Shown piece after piece: positions 1 to 11,850 of a stretch of 64,000 bases of DNA. Numbering within the stretch: position 1 is the first letter of the stretch; every line of letters begins with the position of its first letter. Position numbers and translations under genes: made by a program. The stretch comes from Eurosta solidaginis (Eukaryota; Arthropoda; Insecta; Diptera; Tephritidae). The stretch spans positions 361,353,739-361,417,738 of the forward strand of contig NC_090319.1 in the NCBI RefSeq assembly GCF_040869045.1, given 5' to 3'. Under the pieces are notes generated by a model, which searched no databases, had not been told where the DNA came from, and saw only the letters and a list, made by a program, of their open reading frames with translations.

Positions 1-368
1 GCATTCTTCATTATTACCCAGACACAAATCCGCAGGTCTACGTATCTGCAGTGACGAGTCGCTTATTCGTTTGCCAATATCGGTGGTTTCGGTCACACGC
101 TCCTTCGCCTTCATAGGCGCATTTACTTCGTTTACCTCATGACCAATATTTGCTAAAATCGTATCAATCTCTTGCCACACTTTTGAAGCATTAAAGTATT
201 CATAGTCGCTAGGTTTATTTTGCTGATGTAAAATATTACGGGGCGGTGGTAACGGTTTTATTGAACGGACCAAACTTGGTGATCGTAAACGGTTTGATAT
301 ATAACCAAGGTCAGGGGTTTCATCTCTGCCCACTATCGTGAGATTCAAATTAGAGCCTTTGAAGAGGC
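1..368 (-). CDS. Second, divergent copy of ANKS1 exon 7 (partial, runs off the window)
   Basis: Reading the minus strand from a conserved CTTTTAG acceptor at 374-369, the frame stays open for 122 codons to the window edge. It aligns end to end with ANKS1 exon 7 at 32129-31759. The pieces SNLNLT, ISNRLRSPSLVRSIKPLPPP, FNASKVWQEID and RRPADLCLGNNEE are kept. About 20 residues differ and one Arg codon is missing, an in-frame 3-base difference in the PPPRR stretch. No stop or frameshift is seen. It lies about 23 kb beyond the ANKS1 stop codon in the same orientation, so it cannot be a normal exon of that gene. It is either the start of a tandem paralogue continuing left of the window or a lone duplicated exon. 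Whether it is transcribed cannot be told here. Confidence 0.8.
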
Positions 369-984
369 CTAAAAGATATTTGTTTTTCAATTATCAAAAT
401 GTACCAAAGATAAAAAAGATATCAAAAAGCGCCAGTAAAGCTCCAGTCAAACTTTGAATTCCCAGACTTAATCATGTACCTCACTTCTGGAGAAATGCTC
501 GTGTCATTTTCCTACCAAAGGCGGGGAAGATCAACTATATTGTAACGAATTTTGAGAAATTCCGCTTATTCCAAATATTTTGTTAACGTTCGAATCACTA
601 AGCTGTTGTATAGATGCAATATGGTCTTTATTTAGTCTACTTGGGAGTAGTACAATTATACTTTAATATCACGCACTTCACAACAGCGTGTTTAAATCAA
701 ACTGATTACTGAATACTGAATATGCACTTAAACTTTATATGGACTGCTAACTTTGTCCAAACTTATGAAGTTGTTGTGCATAAAATTAGTACTGCTAAAT
801 TGCAGTATGCATTATACTCAATTGCAACTGAAATGTATCTATCCTTTTTATCTCTACACTATTCTCCACTTCTATAACCGAAAAGCGTGTTGTCCACTAT
901 TCATCGCAACCGATTTTGATATAGGTTATATACTATGACCACCTGAGGTGCTTGTCTCCGTTACTTAGTGCAACCCGTTCCTAT

Positions 985-1430
985 ATGCCGTGGGACTCAA
1001 TATAGATGTATGCTTCTACCTATACCGGTCCTTTTCAAAGATTTCTTACACTCTAAAACTTTTTTTGATGCTTAATTGCTGATTGGATGTCAATGCAAAC
1101 GTTGACGCGCCTCCAGTTTAAGCTATTTTCTTCCAGTGTTTCCACTGCTTTGGTGACGGCTACTAATTCCGCCTGAAGAACTCTGCATTGATCTAGCAGC
1201 TTGTAGGATCCGTTTATTTCTACATAAGCACAGTATACCGTAGAACCTTCTCATTCCACTACTTTGGAAGCATTAGTGTACCCGTGTATCACCTCCTCCA
1301 CCATTTCTCTATTGTGGCTCTAAGAGCCCCTTCGAAGCGCATATACGGAATCAGGTTGTCTGTTCGTCCTGTCATTGATGACGCTATACTACTATGGCCG
1401 TATGGAACCTATATTATTATTGAACTCTTT
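985..1430 (-). pseudogene. LINE fragment C, copy in the left duplication
   Basis: This stretch is nearly identical to 33344-33780, where the minus strand reads an RNase H-like piece (YKLPDQCRVLQAELVAVTKAV). Here the corresponding frame is broken by substitutions, and the C-terminal part with the Cys-rich knuckle is deleted. It is a dead remnant of an I/LOA-group non-LTR retrotransposon. Confidence 0.6.
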
Positions 1431-1777
1431 GTTAAAAACAAGATTCGCAGTTTGAGTTTTCGTCATCCAGAAGACGAAAGTGTTAGTTCTTATCAGCCAT
1501 AGACCGAAATTGTTACTTTTCATCAGCTACAAATTGAAATTGCTAGTTTTCCCCAGACACTTAAATTCCAGTACAGAACATTAAAAAAAATTATTTTTCG
1601 AAATCGCAGGTTAGGAATTTATAACTTGTTTTAAAAACTTCAAAATGGCGGTTTCCAATTCGCACCACAAAAATTACCTAGCAAGCTTAAACATGTCCTT
1701 TAAGTATTATAGTAGAGTTAAATGTATTATCAAACTGCATATTAAAACCTTCGAAATAATTTGGTTGAAAAGCTTGT

Positions 1778-2820
1778 TAGGTTAGGTTAGTTTCGGTTAG
1801 GTTAGGTTAGTTTGGGTTAGGTTAGGTTAGGTGGTAGCTACCCTGATAAGGATAGCTCACTCGGACAACACGAAGGTCCGTTGTGAGACCACATACACCA
1901 AAAATAACGGTGACTTAGATCTAGCTACTTAGAGAATCGTTGGGTAGCAACGATAAAGCTCCGAATCATACCAATCTCAACTTTGGATAAATCCTCGGGA
2001 GATCCAAGTGAGTCGCGACCGAAGTATTTCGTCTAGCTCTGGAAAAAGCTGGGCAATTAAGCATAAAGTGATTTGGTGATTCGACCTCATCATCCTCCAT
2101 ACAGCTGCAATAGGAAGGAGTTTCCAGTGTATTGAGATGTACCGCATGGATACACATGGGACAGTGCCCTGTCAAAACCCCAATGACCATTGATAGGTGA
2201 GCCTTAGTGAACCCAATTATTTCAGCAGACCTCCTGTCATCCACTTTCGGCCACAAAGATCTTGCTACCTTGCAAGACGTGGTGTGCGCCCAAGGTTTGT
2301 AGAGCTGACTCGAGGCCCAGCTATGGACGAGCAATCCACAGGTGGCCAGCGGAATCCCGAAATCTCTACAGTCATCTTCATCCGGTTCAGTTGTACCGAT
2401 GCGGGCTAAGAGATCCGCTTGACAGTTACCCGGGATATCACTACGGCCCGGGACCCAGATAATCTTAATTGTAAAATAATTCGATGCAATGGAAAGCGAG
2501 GTCAGGCACTCAGCTCAAGGCCTTGATAGCCGCTTGGCTAGATGTTAACTTCCCTAACCGTAGTAGCACTGGATAGCATTTCATCCACCGCATCCTTAAT
2601 CGCAGCAACTTCCCCTTGGAATCCACTGCAGTGACTTGCGGCTTACATTTAGCTCTTGGCAAAAGACCCCCCCCCCCCCCCCCCACCAACCTTTCCGTCC
2701 AACTTCGACCCATCCGTGAACAAGTTAACCGGTCCCATGCCCCAAATAATTTATCTTCCCCACTCCTCTCTCGGTGGAATGACTGGGGTGAAGGTTGTAT
2801 AGGGAGCAGTTATCGGCATA
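1778..2820 (-). pseudogene. LINE fragment D (LOA-like RNase H end), left copy, right-truncated
   Basis: On the minus strand this encodes pieces of an RNase H domain and a C-terminal tail ending GVLTGHCPMC, as in LOA-type LINEs. The element's 3' end on this strand is a CCTAA-type tail, seen on the plus strand as GGTTAGGTTAGG at 1797-1832. The 12-base target duplication TGAAAAGCTTGT stands just outside the tail at 1766-1777. The matching duplicate is missing on the right because the copy is cut at 2820. A run of about 20 C at 2670-2689 has expanded compared with 7 C in the partner. Confidence 0.75.
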
Positions 2821-3820
2821 GGTGAGTTGAACTGATGACGCTGAATAGAAAATTAGTAAAATTTTGGACAATGGGCGTAGCACCGCCCACTTTTAAAAGA
2901 AGGTAATTTAAAATTTTGCAAGCTGTAATTTGGCAGTCGTTGAAGATATCATTATGAAATTTGGCAGGAACGTTACTCCTATTACTATATGTTTGCTTAA
3001 TAAAAATTAGAAAAATCGGAGAACGACCACGCCCACTTTAAAAAAAAAATTTTTTTTTTTAAGTTAAATTTTAACAAAAAATTTAATATCTTTACAATAT
3101 ATAAGTAAATTATGTCAACATTCAACTCTATTAATGATATGGTGCAACAAAATGCAAAAATAAAAGAAAATTTCAAAATGGTCGTGGCTCCGCCCTTTTT
3201 CATTTAATTTGTCTAGGATACTTTTAATGCCATAAGTCGAACAACAATTTACCAATCCTTGCGAAATTTGGTAGGGGCTTAGATTCTGGGACAGTAACTT
3301 ATTTCTGTGAAAAGGGGCGAAATCGGCTGAAGCCACGCCCAGTTTTTATACACAGTCGACCGTTTGTCCTTCTGCTCGGCCGTTAACACGATAACTTGAG
3401 CAAAAATCGATATATCTTTACTAAACTCAGTTCACGTACTTATCTGAACTCACTTTGTATTGGTATAAAAAATGGCCGAAATCCGACTATGACCCCGCCC
3501 ACTTTTTCGATATCGAAAATTACCAAAAACGAAAAAATGCCATAATTCTATACCAAATACGAAAAAAGGGATGAAACATGGTATTTGGATTGGTTTATTG
3601 ACGCAACTTTAGAAAAAAACTTTGTAAAATGGGTGTGACACCTACAATATTAAGTAGAATGAAATGAAAAAGTTCTGCAGGGCGAAATAAAAAACCCTTG
3701 AAATCTTGGCAGGAATACTGTTCGTGGTATTATATATATAAATAAATTAGCGGTATCCAACAGATGATGTTCTGGGTCACCCTGGTCCACATTTTGGTCG
3801 ATATCTAGAAAACGCCTTCG
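2821..3820 (+). mobile_element. Family R element, truncated at both ends
   Basis: It shares about 1 kb with the full-length copy at 25487-29591: the GGGCGTGGCACCGCCCACTT, CACGCCCACTTTTTCGATAT and ACACAGTCGACCGT blocks are in the same order. It starts in the middle of the family sequence and ends in the GATATCTCGAAAACGCC block before the tandem array. Open frames here are repeat shadows, not genes. Confidence 0.85.
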
Positions 3821-4844
3821 CAGTAATTGACTCTTTTTCGTACTCACACGACCCTATTCCCGACTTAAAGTCAAAAACAAAACGGCAAAAACTCTCAGCC
3901 GTAGCGACCCGGTTTGAATGGCTATCACCAATAATGATCTTAGCAAAAATCCTTCTCCAGTAGCTCTGGTAAGAAGGAACCGGCTAGGATGAAGATGTCA
4001 AACTGGAATCCCTTTACAAGTGGAACACCTTCTGCGCAAATCTTCCAGATATCAGCAGTATAAATATCTCTCGATGGTCGCAATTTTCCTCTAATAAATG
4101 CATCAAAATCCACGGTTTCTCTGATGCCATGCATTTGCTGCATGTGTTTATTTAAGAATGCAGCACGATGAGAACTCCCTCAACCCACTTCTTTATGGCA
4201 AAAACCAAAGTGGCATCCCTGCAAGCAGGTAACATGCCACGACTAGAACTCTGCAGAGCCGTGGTATTGTCGAAATAAATAACTCAAACTCAATTTGAAT
4301 TGAAGTACCGCCACCCGAACTGACACTCTGGTCAGATTCCTCCATTGTGTTGGCCTGGCTAGAAAAACCCCGACGTATGTACACGGAAAACTTATGTGGC
4401 ATACAGAATTTACCCAAATGTTGCAGAACGTCAGCAACACAATTTAGCGCCACGTATCTAGCGATGACAACCCCGCCGATTTAAGAACTCGAGGATGCAA
4501 ACAACAAGATTTAGTTAACTGCTCGTTATGGTAGAATGGACTTCAATAGCCCTCTAATTCTGGCCCAAATACTCCCCTCCCAATCCATCTCCTCCGGAGA
4601 AAAACCACATACGCCATAAAAGTGCAATATTTTTATAAGAAGCTTCGACAACGAAGTTTTTACCATTTATTATTTTTTCCAAGCCAAACTTCTACTGGTT
4701 CACTTTTCGCAAAAGAACAACTTTAAAAAGCTACTTTTATAGAGTGCACTACCAAGAGAGATATTGAAGTGCTGCTAATATAATTTATTTAGTATTTCGC
4801 ACTAAGTTGTCCCTATTATTTTTTCCATCATTGTATATAAATAA
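3821..4844 (-). other. Unassigned; broken minus-strand open frames
   Basis: The minus strand holds open frames at 4453-4193 and 4143-3940 (pieces such as IRETVDFDAFIRGKLRPSRD) in different frames separated by stops. The mixed composition suggests a decayed coding sequence, perhaps of a retroelement. No motif I recognise is present. Nothing else was seen. Confidence 0.3.
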
Positions 4845-5142
4845 ACAATTAAATAAATAAATGCAAGGAGCGATAACCTCCGAAGACATTTAAGGCCGAG
4901 CTTCTCTTTCAATTTGCGTAGTTCTCCTTTTAATTTTTCCTTAAAATTGGCGGGACTGGATCTACATGTTTTATGCCGCCGCCGATGCATTTTCGCTGAG
5001 AAGCTTCTCATGGTAAAAATACACCCCGCGTGTTTGACGAATCAACTTTTTTCTAAATTTTTGATGTTACTTTACCTGGGAGTTGAACCCAGGACTCTCG
5101 GTGTGATAGGCGGAACACCCTACCACCACACCACGGCGGGCG
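4845..5142 (-). mobile_element. tRNA-derived SINE, minus orientation
   Basis: On the minus strand it begins with a tRNA-like head: box A near the GTGTGGTGGTAGGGTG stretch and box B GGGTTCAACTCCC. It continues through the family body (TTTTATGCC and GAGAAGCTCGGCCT blocks) to a tail beginning ACATTTATTTATT. It is one of eight copies in the window, somewhat decayed here. Confidence 0.85.
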
Positions 5143-6969
5143 CCAATTACCATATCTGTCATATTTCTATATTGCTTTTATTTTCACAACAAAATTTTGT
5201 ATAAATATCACCCACAAATTTCAACTTCCTTCACTTTAAACTTAAAATCTATATAACTCTTCCATGTGAATATGATTCGCGAATGGTAGAAATGGATTTA
5301 GCTGTAATTGTATTAAAAAAACGCTTTTACCCGAGCTTAAGAATACAAATAATAGCTTTATGCGAAACTGAATTAAACCCGGGCGTAAAGTTGCGAGTTA
5401 GTGGATAGGGTTCGACAAATGCAAACAGTGAACTCCAATCTGCAGAATTTGAAGTATTCCCAATCAACGAATGTAAAACTGTTTATGCGGCTCGTTATGC
5501 GGCGTTAAGGAAAAATTTCCCAACAACACTAATTTGTTTAGTAGATCATGGAGAATGGAGAACTTTATGCAGTGCTATCAGGTGGGGTACAACCGTGGTT
5601 CCACTGTTATCCTGCTTTATATACAAGTATAAGTAATATTGAAGTTCAAGGGTTTTTAACTTTTGTAATAAAAAAATATTAATTGCAAGGTGTTTTTTTA
5701 AATCGACTGCTGCGTTCACCTAACTCGGCTGAACGCCCCATTTCAGAACTTTTTTCATATACATCCTAGCTCACGTCAAAGCATAGAATTTATGCTAAGA
5801 TAGAACGTTTTTGGAACGGCAGCTGAGATATGGTAATATTTCAATAAGCAGTCGAAATGGCGATATTTCTTTTTGTGTTATTTACAAATAATTAATAAAA
5901 AATGTAATTGCGATTTAAAAAAAAAAAACCTTGGTTGTATGCATTTAAGATGTGACGCATGCAAATGCCTTAGGTTGGGAGATCAAACTTTAAACATAGC
6001 TTTAAAGTTCCCTCGTTTATGAATAGAACATGAAACAAAAAGAAAATAACGAAATAAGTTAGGCAAACTTGGCCGATCCATGTCGGTATAAAACAACTGA
6101 TCCAACCATGCATAGCGCCTTTGGCATTATTATTTTTTGTTCTGAAATGTTTTGGCTACGTGCGTAAGTTATTGATTGTGTAGCTTGTGATTAGCTTTTT
6201 GCATTTTCTATTTTTAATAAGCTATTACATCTTTGAAGGTATACTTCTTTAAAGCCAAATTAAACTTCCTTAACCCTAACGCCATAGTCGTAACCATACC
6301 CATATCCATAACCATCTCAATGTGATCGATTAATGGTGCCTTAACCTAAAAATCGTGAAAATTTCATAAAAAATGATGAAAACGCAAAAAATTACAAACA
6401 TATTCCACAAAAAATAAGTATCTTAGTCATAACGAATCCAAAACAATGAAGAAATTCTAAAAAAAGTTAATAAATTCACCAACTCAAATATTTTTAGGTT
6501 ATGGATATGGCGAGAAACCAAAAACCAATTTATTGGCTATGGCGTTAGCGTTATGGTATGGCACCATTAATGGATTACATTCCTTTCCATAAGGTAGGTT
6601 CGATCAGCTTATTTATCTGGTTATGGCTTTATGGTTATAAGTCACCATTAATTCGCCCTTTATGTACGTTATGAAAAATTGTGGAGAGTGACATTTTAAA
6701 AAATGTGACACTAAAGTGAGTTTGTGTGTGTATGTTCGCTGTGAATTGTACGCGCAGAATTGTTTTGAGTGGGATGTACATTAGACCGGGTCGGTTCCCA
6801 TTTAAAAAAAGGGGTGAAGTCCGCCCGTAAATTTGAAGCTTATGTTGAGAGTGTTTTTTAATTTATTTAAATCTTTCGAAGTACAGCCGAAATTGTTTTT
6901 TGCTTGGATATTTTATATCCGATTTTTTAATTGATACGTCATTATTTTGGTCTTCGAAATCTGCATTTT
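5143..6969. other. AT-rich intergenic DNA with a CCATAACC-rich inverted segment
   Basis: No gene was seen. At 6260-6660 the motif CCATAACCAT and its complement ATGGTTATGG recur. ATTAATGGTGCC (6334) is inverted against GGCACCATTAAT (6560) and CACCATTAAT (6643), suggesting a decayed inverted-repeat element. At 5690-5850 there are TATCTCAG-like words that recur at 30890-31140. Confidence 0.4.
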
Positions 6970-7270
6970 TGCTTTTAATGTCATTTCGAGCAATGAAGTC
7001 CTTTTCACTTGATTAGGTCCCTGAATTGTGTTCTATCCCTCCTAAAGTACCTATTTGTTTTACCAGCCGAAAGTATTTTCAAATTCATGACATTGTTGCT
7101 TTTAAACCGTATCCCTAAAGGCTTGGTTCCCTCGAAAGCGGTTGTCAAAAATGTTGCAATGTAAAAGTAATTATGTGGAAACTAAAAGACGGCGAAGTTC
7201 ACCGTTCAATTCCTTCTTCCAAGTCATACTCAAAGCGGTGAATAATTTGTGAAAGTTTTGAGTTATTTTA
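6970..7270 (+). repeat. Dispersed repeat S, copy 1
   Basis: It aligns with 13818-14088. Shared blocks include GATTAGGTCCCTGAATTGTG, GGCTTGGTTCCCTCGAAAGC and GTGGAAACTAAAAGACGG. There is no coding content and the class is unknown. This copy carries about 35 extra bases near 7045. Confidence 0.75.
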
Positions 7271-7469
7271 ATATATATAAATACTAACTATTTTTAATTT
7301 ACATTTTTTGATAAAACTGAAACAAATTTAAAAAACAAACCAAGAAAACCTAAAAAAATGTGAAAAATGGTGATACCAAATTGGTATGCATTGGCAGCGC
7401 TGGTGGACCAACTTAACAACAAAGTGGTGCCGCTGATGAGGGACGTCAAAAAAGTTGTCCTAATTGAAA

Positions 7470-7556
7470 AAAACTTTTTCAAAATTTTTGATGCCATTGA
7501 TTTGAACCCAATACTTTCGGTGTGGTAGGAGGAGCGCGCTTCACCACATCACGGGA
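7470..7556 (-). mobile_element. SINE head fragment, minus orientation
   Basis: Only the tRNA-like head remains: the minus strand reads the GTGGTGAAGCGCGCTCCTCC stretch and then box B GGGTTCAAATC, followed by the start of the body. It is 5' end only. Confidence 0.6.
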
Positions 7557-9374
7557 TCAAGATTTATCCCAACAATTTTATGTTGAAGATCGCTTACTAG
7601 TGTCATTAAGTATTTGTTTGGCTTTCATAGACTTCATAGCTCGAAAGGACACTAAAGCAAATATGCAGATTTCAAAGACCAAAATAATGGCATATCAAAT
7701 TCAAAATTCGGACTAAAACACTAAAGTAACAATAAAAAAGCAATTTCGGCTGTATTTCAAAGGATCAAGAAAATGTTTAAAATTTTTTCCGAAACCTTCT
7801 CAACATAAGTTTCAAATTTAGGGGCGGTTGTAACAACTTCTTTTTGCGACCCGCTCGAATGTACATATGTTTATGGATGTATGTATATATTCGAAAAAAG
7901 GCTTCCAACAAAATAGAAATAGCGCCTTTATTTTTGGTAGTTTGTACGCATGTTTGTACATATGCATATATGTATATAGTATATACTAATGTTTGCACCC
8001 TAACGTTTCCTTTTCTGAAAAAATAGTTGCCTAAATAAATGGTAAAACCTTAATAGAGTTGCTCCTATCTTTGAAAATTGTCAACTTTTATAGTGCATGA
8101 AAAGAACAGCTGATTCTCACAAGCGCGTTGTCAATAGTAATAAAAAATAGAGTTTGGTAATTCATTTAAATTTTCTTCGCTAAAATTTGTGAAGTTACGA
8201 AAATAAATTGTCACGATCAGCTGGTTTGGCAGGGTTACACTGCCACACTAACAGTCATTTTATGCAGGGTAAAAATATAATGCTTTTGCGTTGCGAGCAG
8301 GCAACAATTTTTACAAAAGAACGAAACACCCCGTAAAGGCCTTGCCTGATTTTTAGAATAGAACAAATTATAACTACAACCCTTCTGCAGCGTACAACAA
8401 GCGTAACACTTTTGCCAGAAAAGAAACCACTATAAAAAGATTTAAATGATCTTATACATATTTAATATTTGTTCTGTACGCGTGTTTGTCACTGAACTCC
8501 CCCTAAACGACTTGTGTGTTCAGGGCGGTTTCAGCATGCTTTAGATTCACAATTTGGTTCAGGGAATGGACCAAGGCCGACCTATTCTACATAAAAAGTA
8601 TATAGTGCGATTTGCTTGATATTTGGTATAGAGGTAGTTCCTTTATTTTCGGAAAGTTGACCAGAGTCTGATCTATTGATCTATTTGTAATAAATCATAT
8701 TTATTGTGCGGGGCCTGAGTGTTGCTGTGAAGTTTCTTTCTGGGGAAATTCAATTCACTGTTCGATTTGTCCCAACTTTGGGTTGTAGGTAGCCTTTTGC
8801 CTAGATAAGTACTGACGATCTTTTTCTATTCATGATTCTATTTGTCTGAAATTTTATATATAAATAAATAAAAAAAAACAAATATTTATTTATTTTGTTA
8901 GTATAAATTTAAACTGAACTTTATTGATTTTATTGACAATTTTTTTTCAGTCCTCTTATTATTTTATTGTAATTAATTATTTTCATGCAATTAAAATATA
9001 TTTTTTAATGATACTTATTATTAAGAATTCATGAGCTTAACACCGGCTTATAATAATTGATTGAATATTCTATTATTATGTTTGCTAAGAGAAACTGAAA
9101 AGAAAGAAACATTTATATTTTGGCTGGTAACTGTTAGGTAACTATTATGGCTCATGGAGGTGAGTGCCGTCAAGTGAGTGCGTATGCGGACGAAATTTGT
9201 GCTATTTTCAAGGAAAATTCCATCAGACTCTCTTTAAACTAATGGAGGCTACAATATAAACTACATTCTATTGTGCTAGAAGTTCGGGTGTTGGTTATAA
9301 CTCGCACAGACTAATCTATACAGAGCTACACTTGTATGTATGTTTGTAACTCTCTAGGCTAGGCGTGCAAAGAA
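7557..9374. other. AT-rich intergenic DNA
   Basis: No gene was seen. A short block at 8470-8515 (GTGTTTGTCACTGAACTCC) recurs at 21435-21470, marking another dispersed repeat. The rest is low-complexity A/T sequence. Confidence 0.4.
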
Positions 9375-9717
9375 GAGTCACAAACAAATAAATATACATA
9401 TGTAGTTTAAAAAACTCGAACTAAAAAGTTAAAAATAATTTTCAAAATAAGCTTAAAACTTTGTGCCATACTTCTCAATTTCTATATTCCTATAAATGCC
9501 GTCTTAAGCTCATTAAATTTTACGAATATGTTGTTAAAGATGAACAGACGTTTAAATCGGTAGCAAATTATAGTCCCATTAACACTTAATACAAGATCTT
9601 GATTATGTCAACACATTAAGCTTCGAGCAGTATTGTTGCTCAAAATCTAGTGCACTGCCCCCAACTATGATTTTGTGACAGGAGAATACAATAGAACTAA
9701 CTAGCAGTTTGAAAACA
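9375..9717 (+). repeat. Dispersed repeat T, copy 1
   Basis: A non-coding repeat of about 340 bases shared with 19235-19590 and partly with 11620-11815. Shared blocks are TTTGTGCCATAC, CAATTTCTATATTCCTATAA, CCCATTAACACTTAA and TTAGTGCACTG. The class is unknown. Confidence 0.75.
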
Positions 9718-10934
9718 GTTTTGCAAGCTGTAATTTTTGCAGACGTTAAAGATATCATGATGAAATCTACTCTTATTACTGTATGTGTGCCAAATAAAAA
9801 TTAGCGAAATCGGATGGCGAACACGCCCACTTTTAAAAAAAATTTCTTTTTAAGTCAAATTTTAACAAAAAATTTAATATCTTTACAGTATATAAGTAAA
9901 TTATGTCAACATTAAACTCAAGTAATAATATGCTGCAACAAAATACAAAAATTAAAGAAAATTTCAAAATGGGCGTGGCTCCGCTCTTTTTCATTTAATT
10001 TGTCTAGAATACTTTTAATGCCATAAGTCGAACATATATTTACCAATCCTTGTTAAATTTGGTAGGGGCATAGATTCTATGACGATAACTGTTTTCCATG
10101 AAAATGGGCGAAATCGGTTTGAAGCCACGCCCAGTTTTTATACACAGTCGACCGTCTGTTCTTCCGCTCGGCCGTTAACACGATAACTTGAGCAAAAATT
10201 GATATATCTTTACTAAACTTAGTTCACGTACTTATCTGAACTCACTTTATTTTGGTATAAAAAATGCCCGAAATCCGACTATGCCCACGCCCACTTTTTC
10301 GATATCGAAAATTACGAAAAATTAAAAAAAAATGCCATAACTATACCAAATACGAAAAAAGGGATGAAACATGGTGATTGGATTGGTTTTTTCATTCAAA
10401 ATATAACTTTAGAAAAAAGTTTGTAAAATGGGTGTGACACCTACCATATTAAGTAGAAGAAAATGAAAGAGTTCTACAGGAGGAAATCAAAAGCCCTTGG
10501 AATAACGGCAGGAATACTGTTCGTGGTATTACATATATAAATAAATTAGCGGTACCCGACAGATGATGTTCTGGGTCACTCTGGTCCACATTTAGGTCAT
10601 CTCGAAAACGCCTTCACATATACAACTATCACCACGCCCTTTTAAAATACTCATTAACGCCTTTCATTTGATACCCATGTCATACAATCACATTCCAGGG
10701 TTACCCTAGGTTCATTTTCCTACACCATTTTCCCTTATTTGAAAAAGGATGAAGGAAAATCGCTCCAAAAAAACGTCACCCTTGGTCTACAATTTGGTCG
10801 ATATTTCCCAAACGTATGTGATATGTAAAAACCACTTATAAACCGTCTATGAAACCCTACGAAATCAACACAGCTAAGCTCTTAGCTGAGTATGTAATGT
10901 TCGGTTACACCCGAACTTAGCCTTCCTTACTTGT
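9718..10934 (+). mobile_element. Family R element, left-truncated
   Basis: It joins repeat T at 9718 in the TTGCAAGCTGTAATTT block and runs to the family's right end: inverted AGCTCTTAGCTGAGTA, hairpin GTTCGGTTACACCCGAAC, then CCTTCCTTACTTGT ending at 10934. The tandem region holds only two or three decayed units. Confidence 0.85.
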
Positions 10935-11017
10935 TTATATTGCTTTTGATTTTTGCATTTGTAATTGTTTTTGCTTCATAATTGTTTTTGCTTCATTTTT
11001 GTTATTTACACTTGCTG

Positions 11018-11150
11018 GTGCAGCTTCCCTTCCAATTTGCGTCATGATCCCCTTTATTTTACCTACAAATTGGCGGGACGGGACCTACATATTTTATGCT
11101 GACTCCGAACAGCATTTGAAAGGCAGATGAGTTTTCATTGTATTCTCAAA
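11018..11150 (-). mobile_element. SINE body fragment, minus orientation
   Basis: This is the SINE body only (AATTTGCGTC, TTGGCGGGACGGGACCTAC and TATTTTATGC blocks). The tRNA head and the tail are missing. Confidence 0.65.
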
Positions 11151-11408
11151 AATGGTTAAAAGGCCTGCCATCGCCAAATTCATAAATGTTAGTCATCAAT
11201 ACTGTGCGAGGTATCAAAACTGCTGTAGTGCTTTGTTAAATCGAAATATAACGAAACTGGTCGTAAATTTCAAAATACAACCTACCCACATGTGCTCAAG
11301 AGTAGCGAATGAAAATTTCTTAACAGTTTATTTCACCAAGGTAAACACAACAAGCATTTCCCCTTCGTATTCGAAAGATGGTAGTTTCTGAGCTTCAACC
11401 CGCTATCT

Positions 11409-11600
11409 ATGGCGGTATGGTCTAGAAGTTTCAATGTGGTCATATTAAATTATTCCCGAGATGGTAGAGCTTGTACCATAATGCTGTTTGTTACTGGTAC
11501 GTACCGGATCTATATCAGTCAAAGGACCATCAACATCGATAACACTCTTCACAAACACCGGGGAGTGTCTTTATCGTTACAACAACAACAACAATTGGGT
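11409..11600 (+). repeat. (CAA)n-tailed repeat U, fragment
   Basis: This non-LTR style repeat ends in (CAA)n at 11579-11593. It is preceded by a decayed copy of the body also seen at 22494-22913 (minus), 41483-41796 (plus) and 42795-43060 (minus): CCCGAGATGG, GTACCGGAT and GGGGAGTGT blocks. Confidence 0.7.
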
Positions 11601-11619
11601 TGTTTTATTTGTATCAACT

Positions 11620-11850
11620 GAAGCTAAATTTCTATATTACCATATAAGCCGTCTAAAAATCATTAAACTCTACGAATATGTGAATGATGACCAGACGGTT
11701 AAATCCATTACAAATTAACATCTCATTAACACTTAACACAAGATCGAGCAGTTTTGCTCAAAACTTAGTGCACTGCCCCCAACTATGGTTTTGTGACAGT
11801 ATACGTTTATATCAGTTTGAAAAGATAGAAATAAGCAAGTGCAAATATTT
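11620..11850 (+). repeat. Dispersed repeat T, copy 2 (partial)
   Basis: It matches 9480-9715 through TTTCTATATTACC, TCATTAACACTTAACACAAG and AGTGCACTGCCCCCAACTAT. It directly follows repeat U. Confidence 0.7.

Larger units (their letters stand above)
369..2820 (-). repeat. Segmental duplication of ANKS1 intron 6 (partner 32130-35014)
   Basis: After the exon copy, the same intron sequence follows in the same order: 369-540 matches 32130-32302, 721-980 matches 32436-32696, and 985-2820 matches 33344-35014. Each copy has private changes. This copy lacks about 640 bases of LINE present at 32697-33340 and carries 180 unrelated bases at 541-720. The partner lacks about 170 bases present here near 2221-2392. 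The match stops abruptly at 2820, where family R sequence starts. Confidence 0.85.

Noticed and set aside
1797..1832. GGTTAGG run as a telomere or interstitial telomere
   Set aside because: It is the tail of a LINE with a target duplication beside it, and flies do not use TTAGG telomeres.
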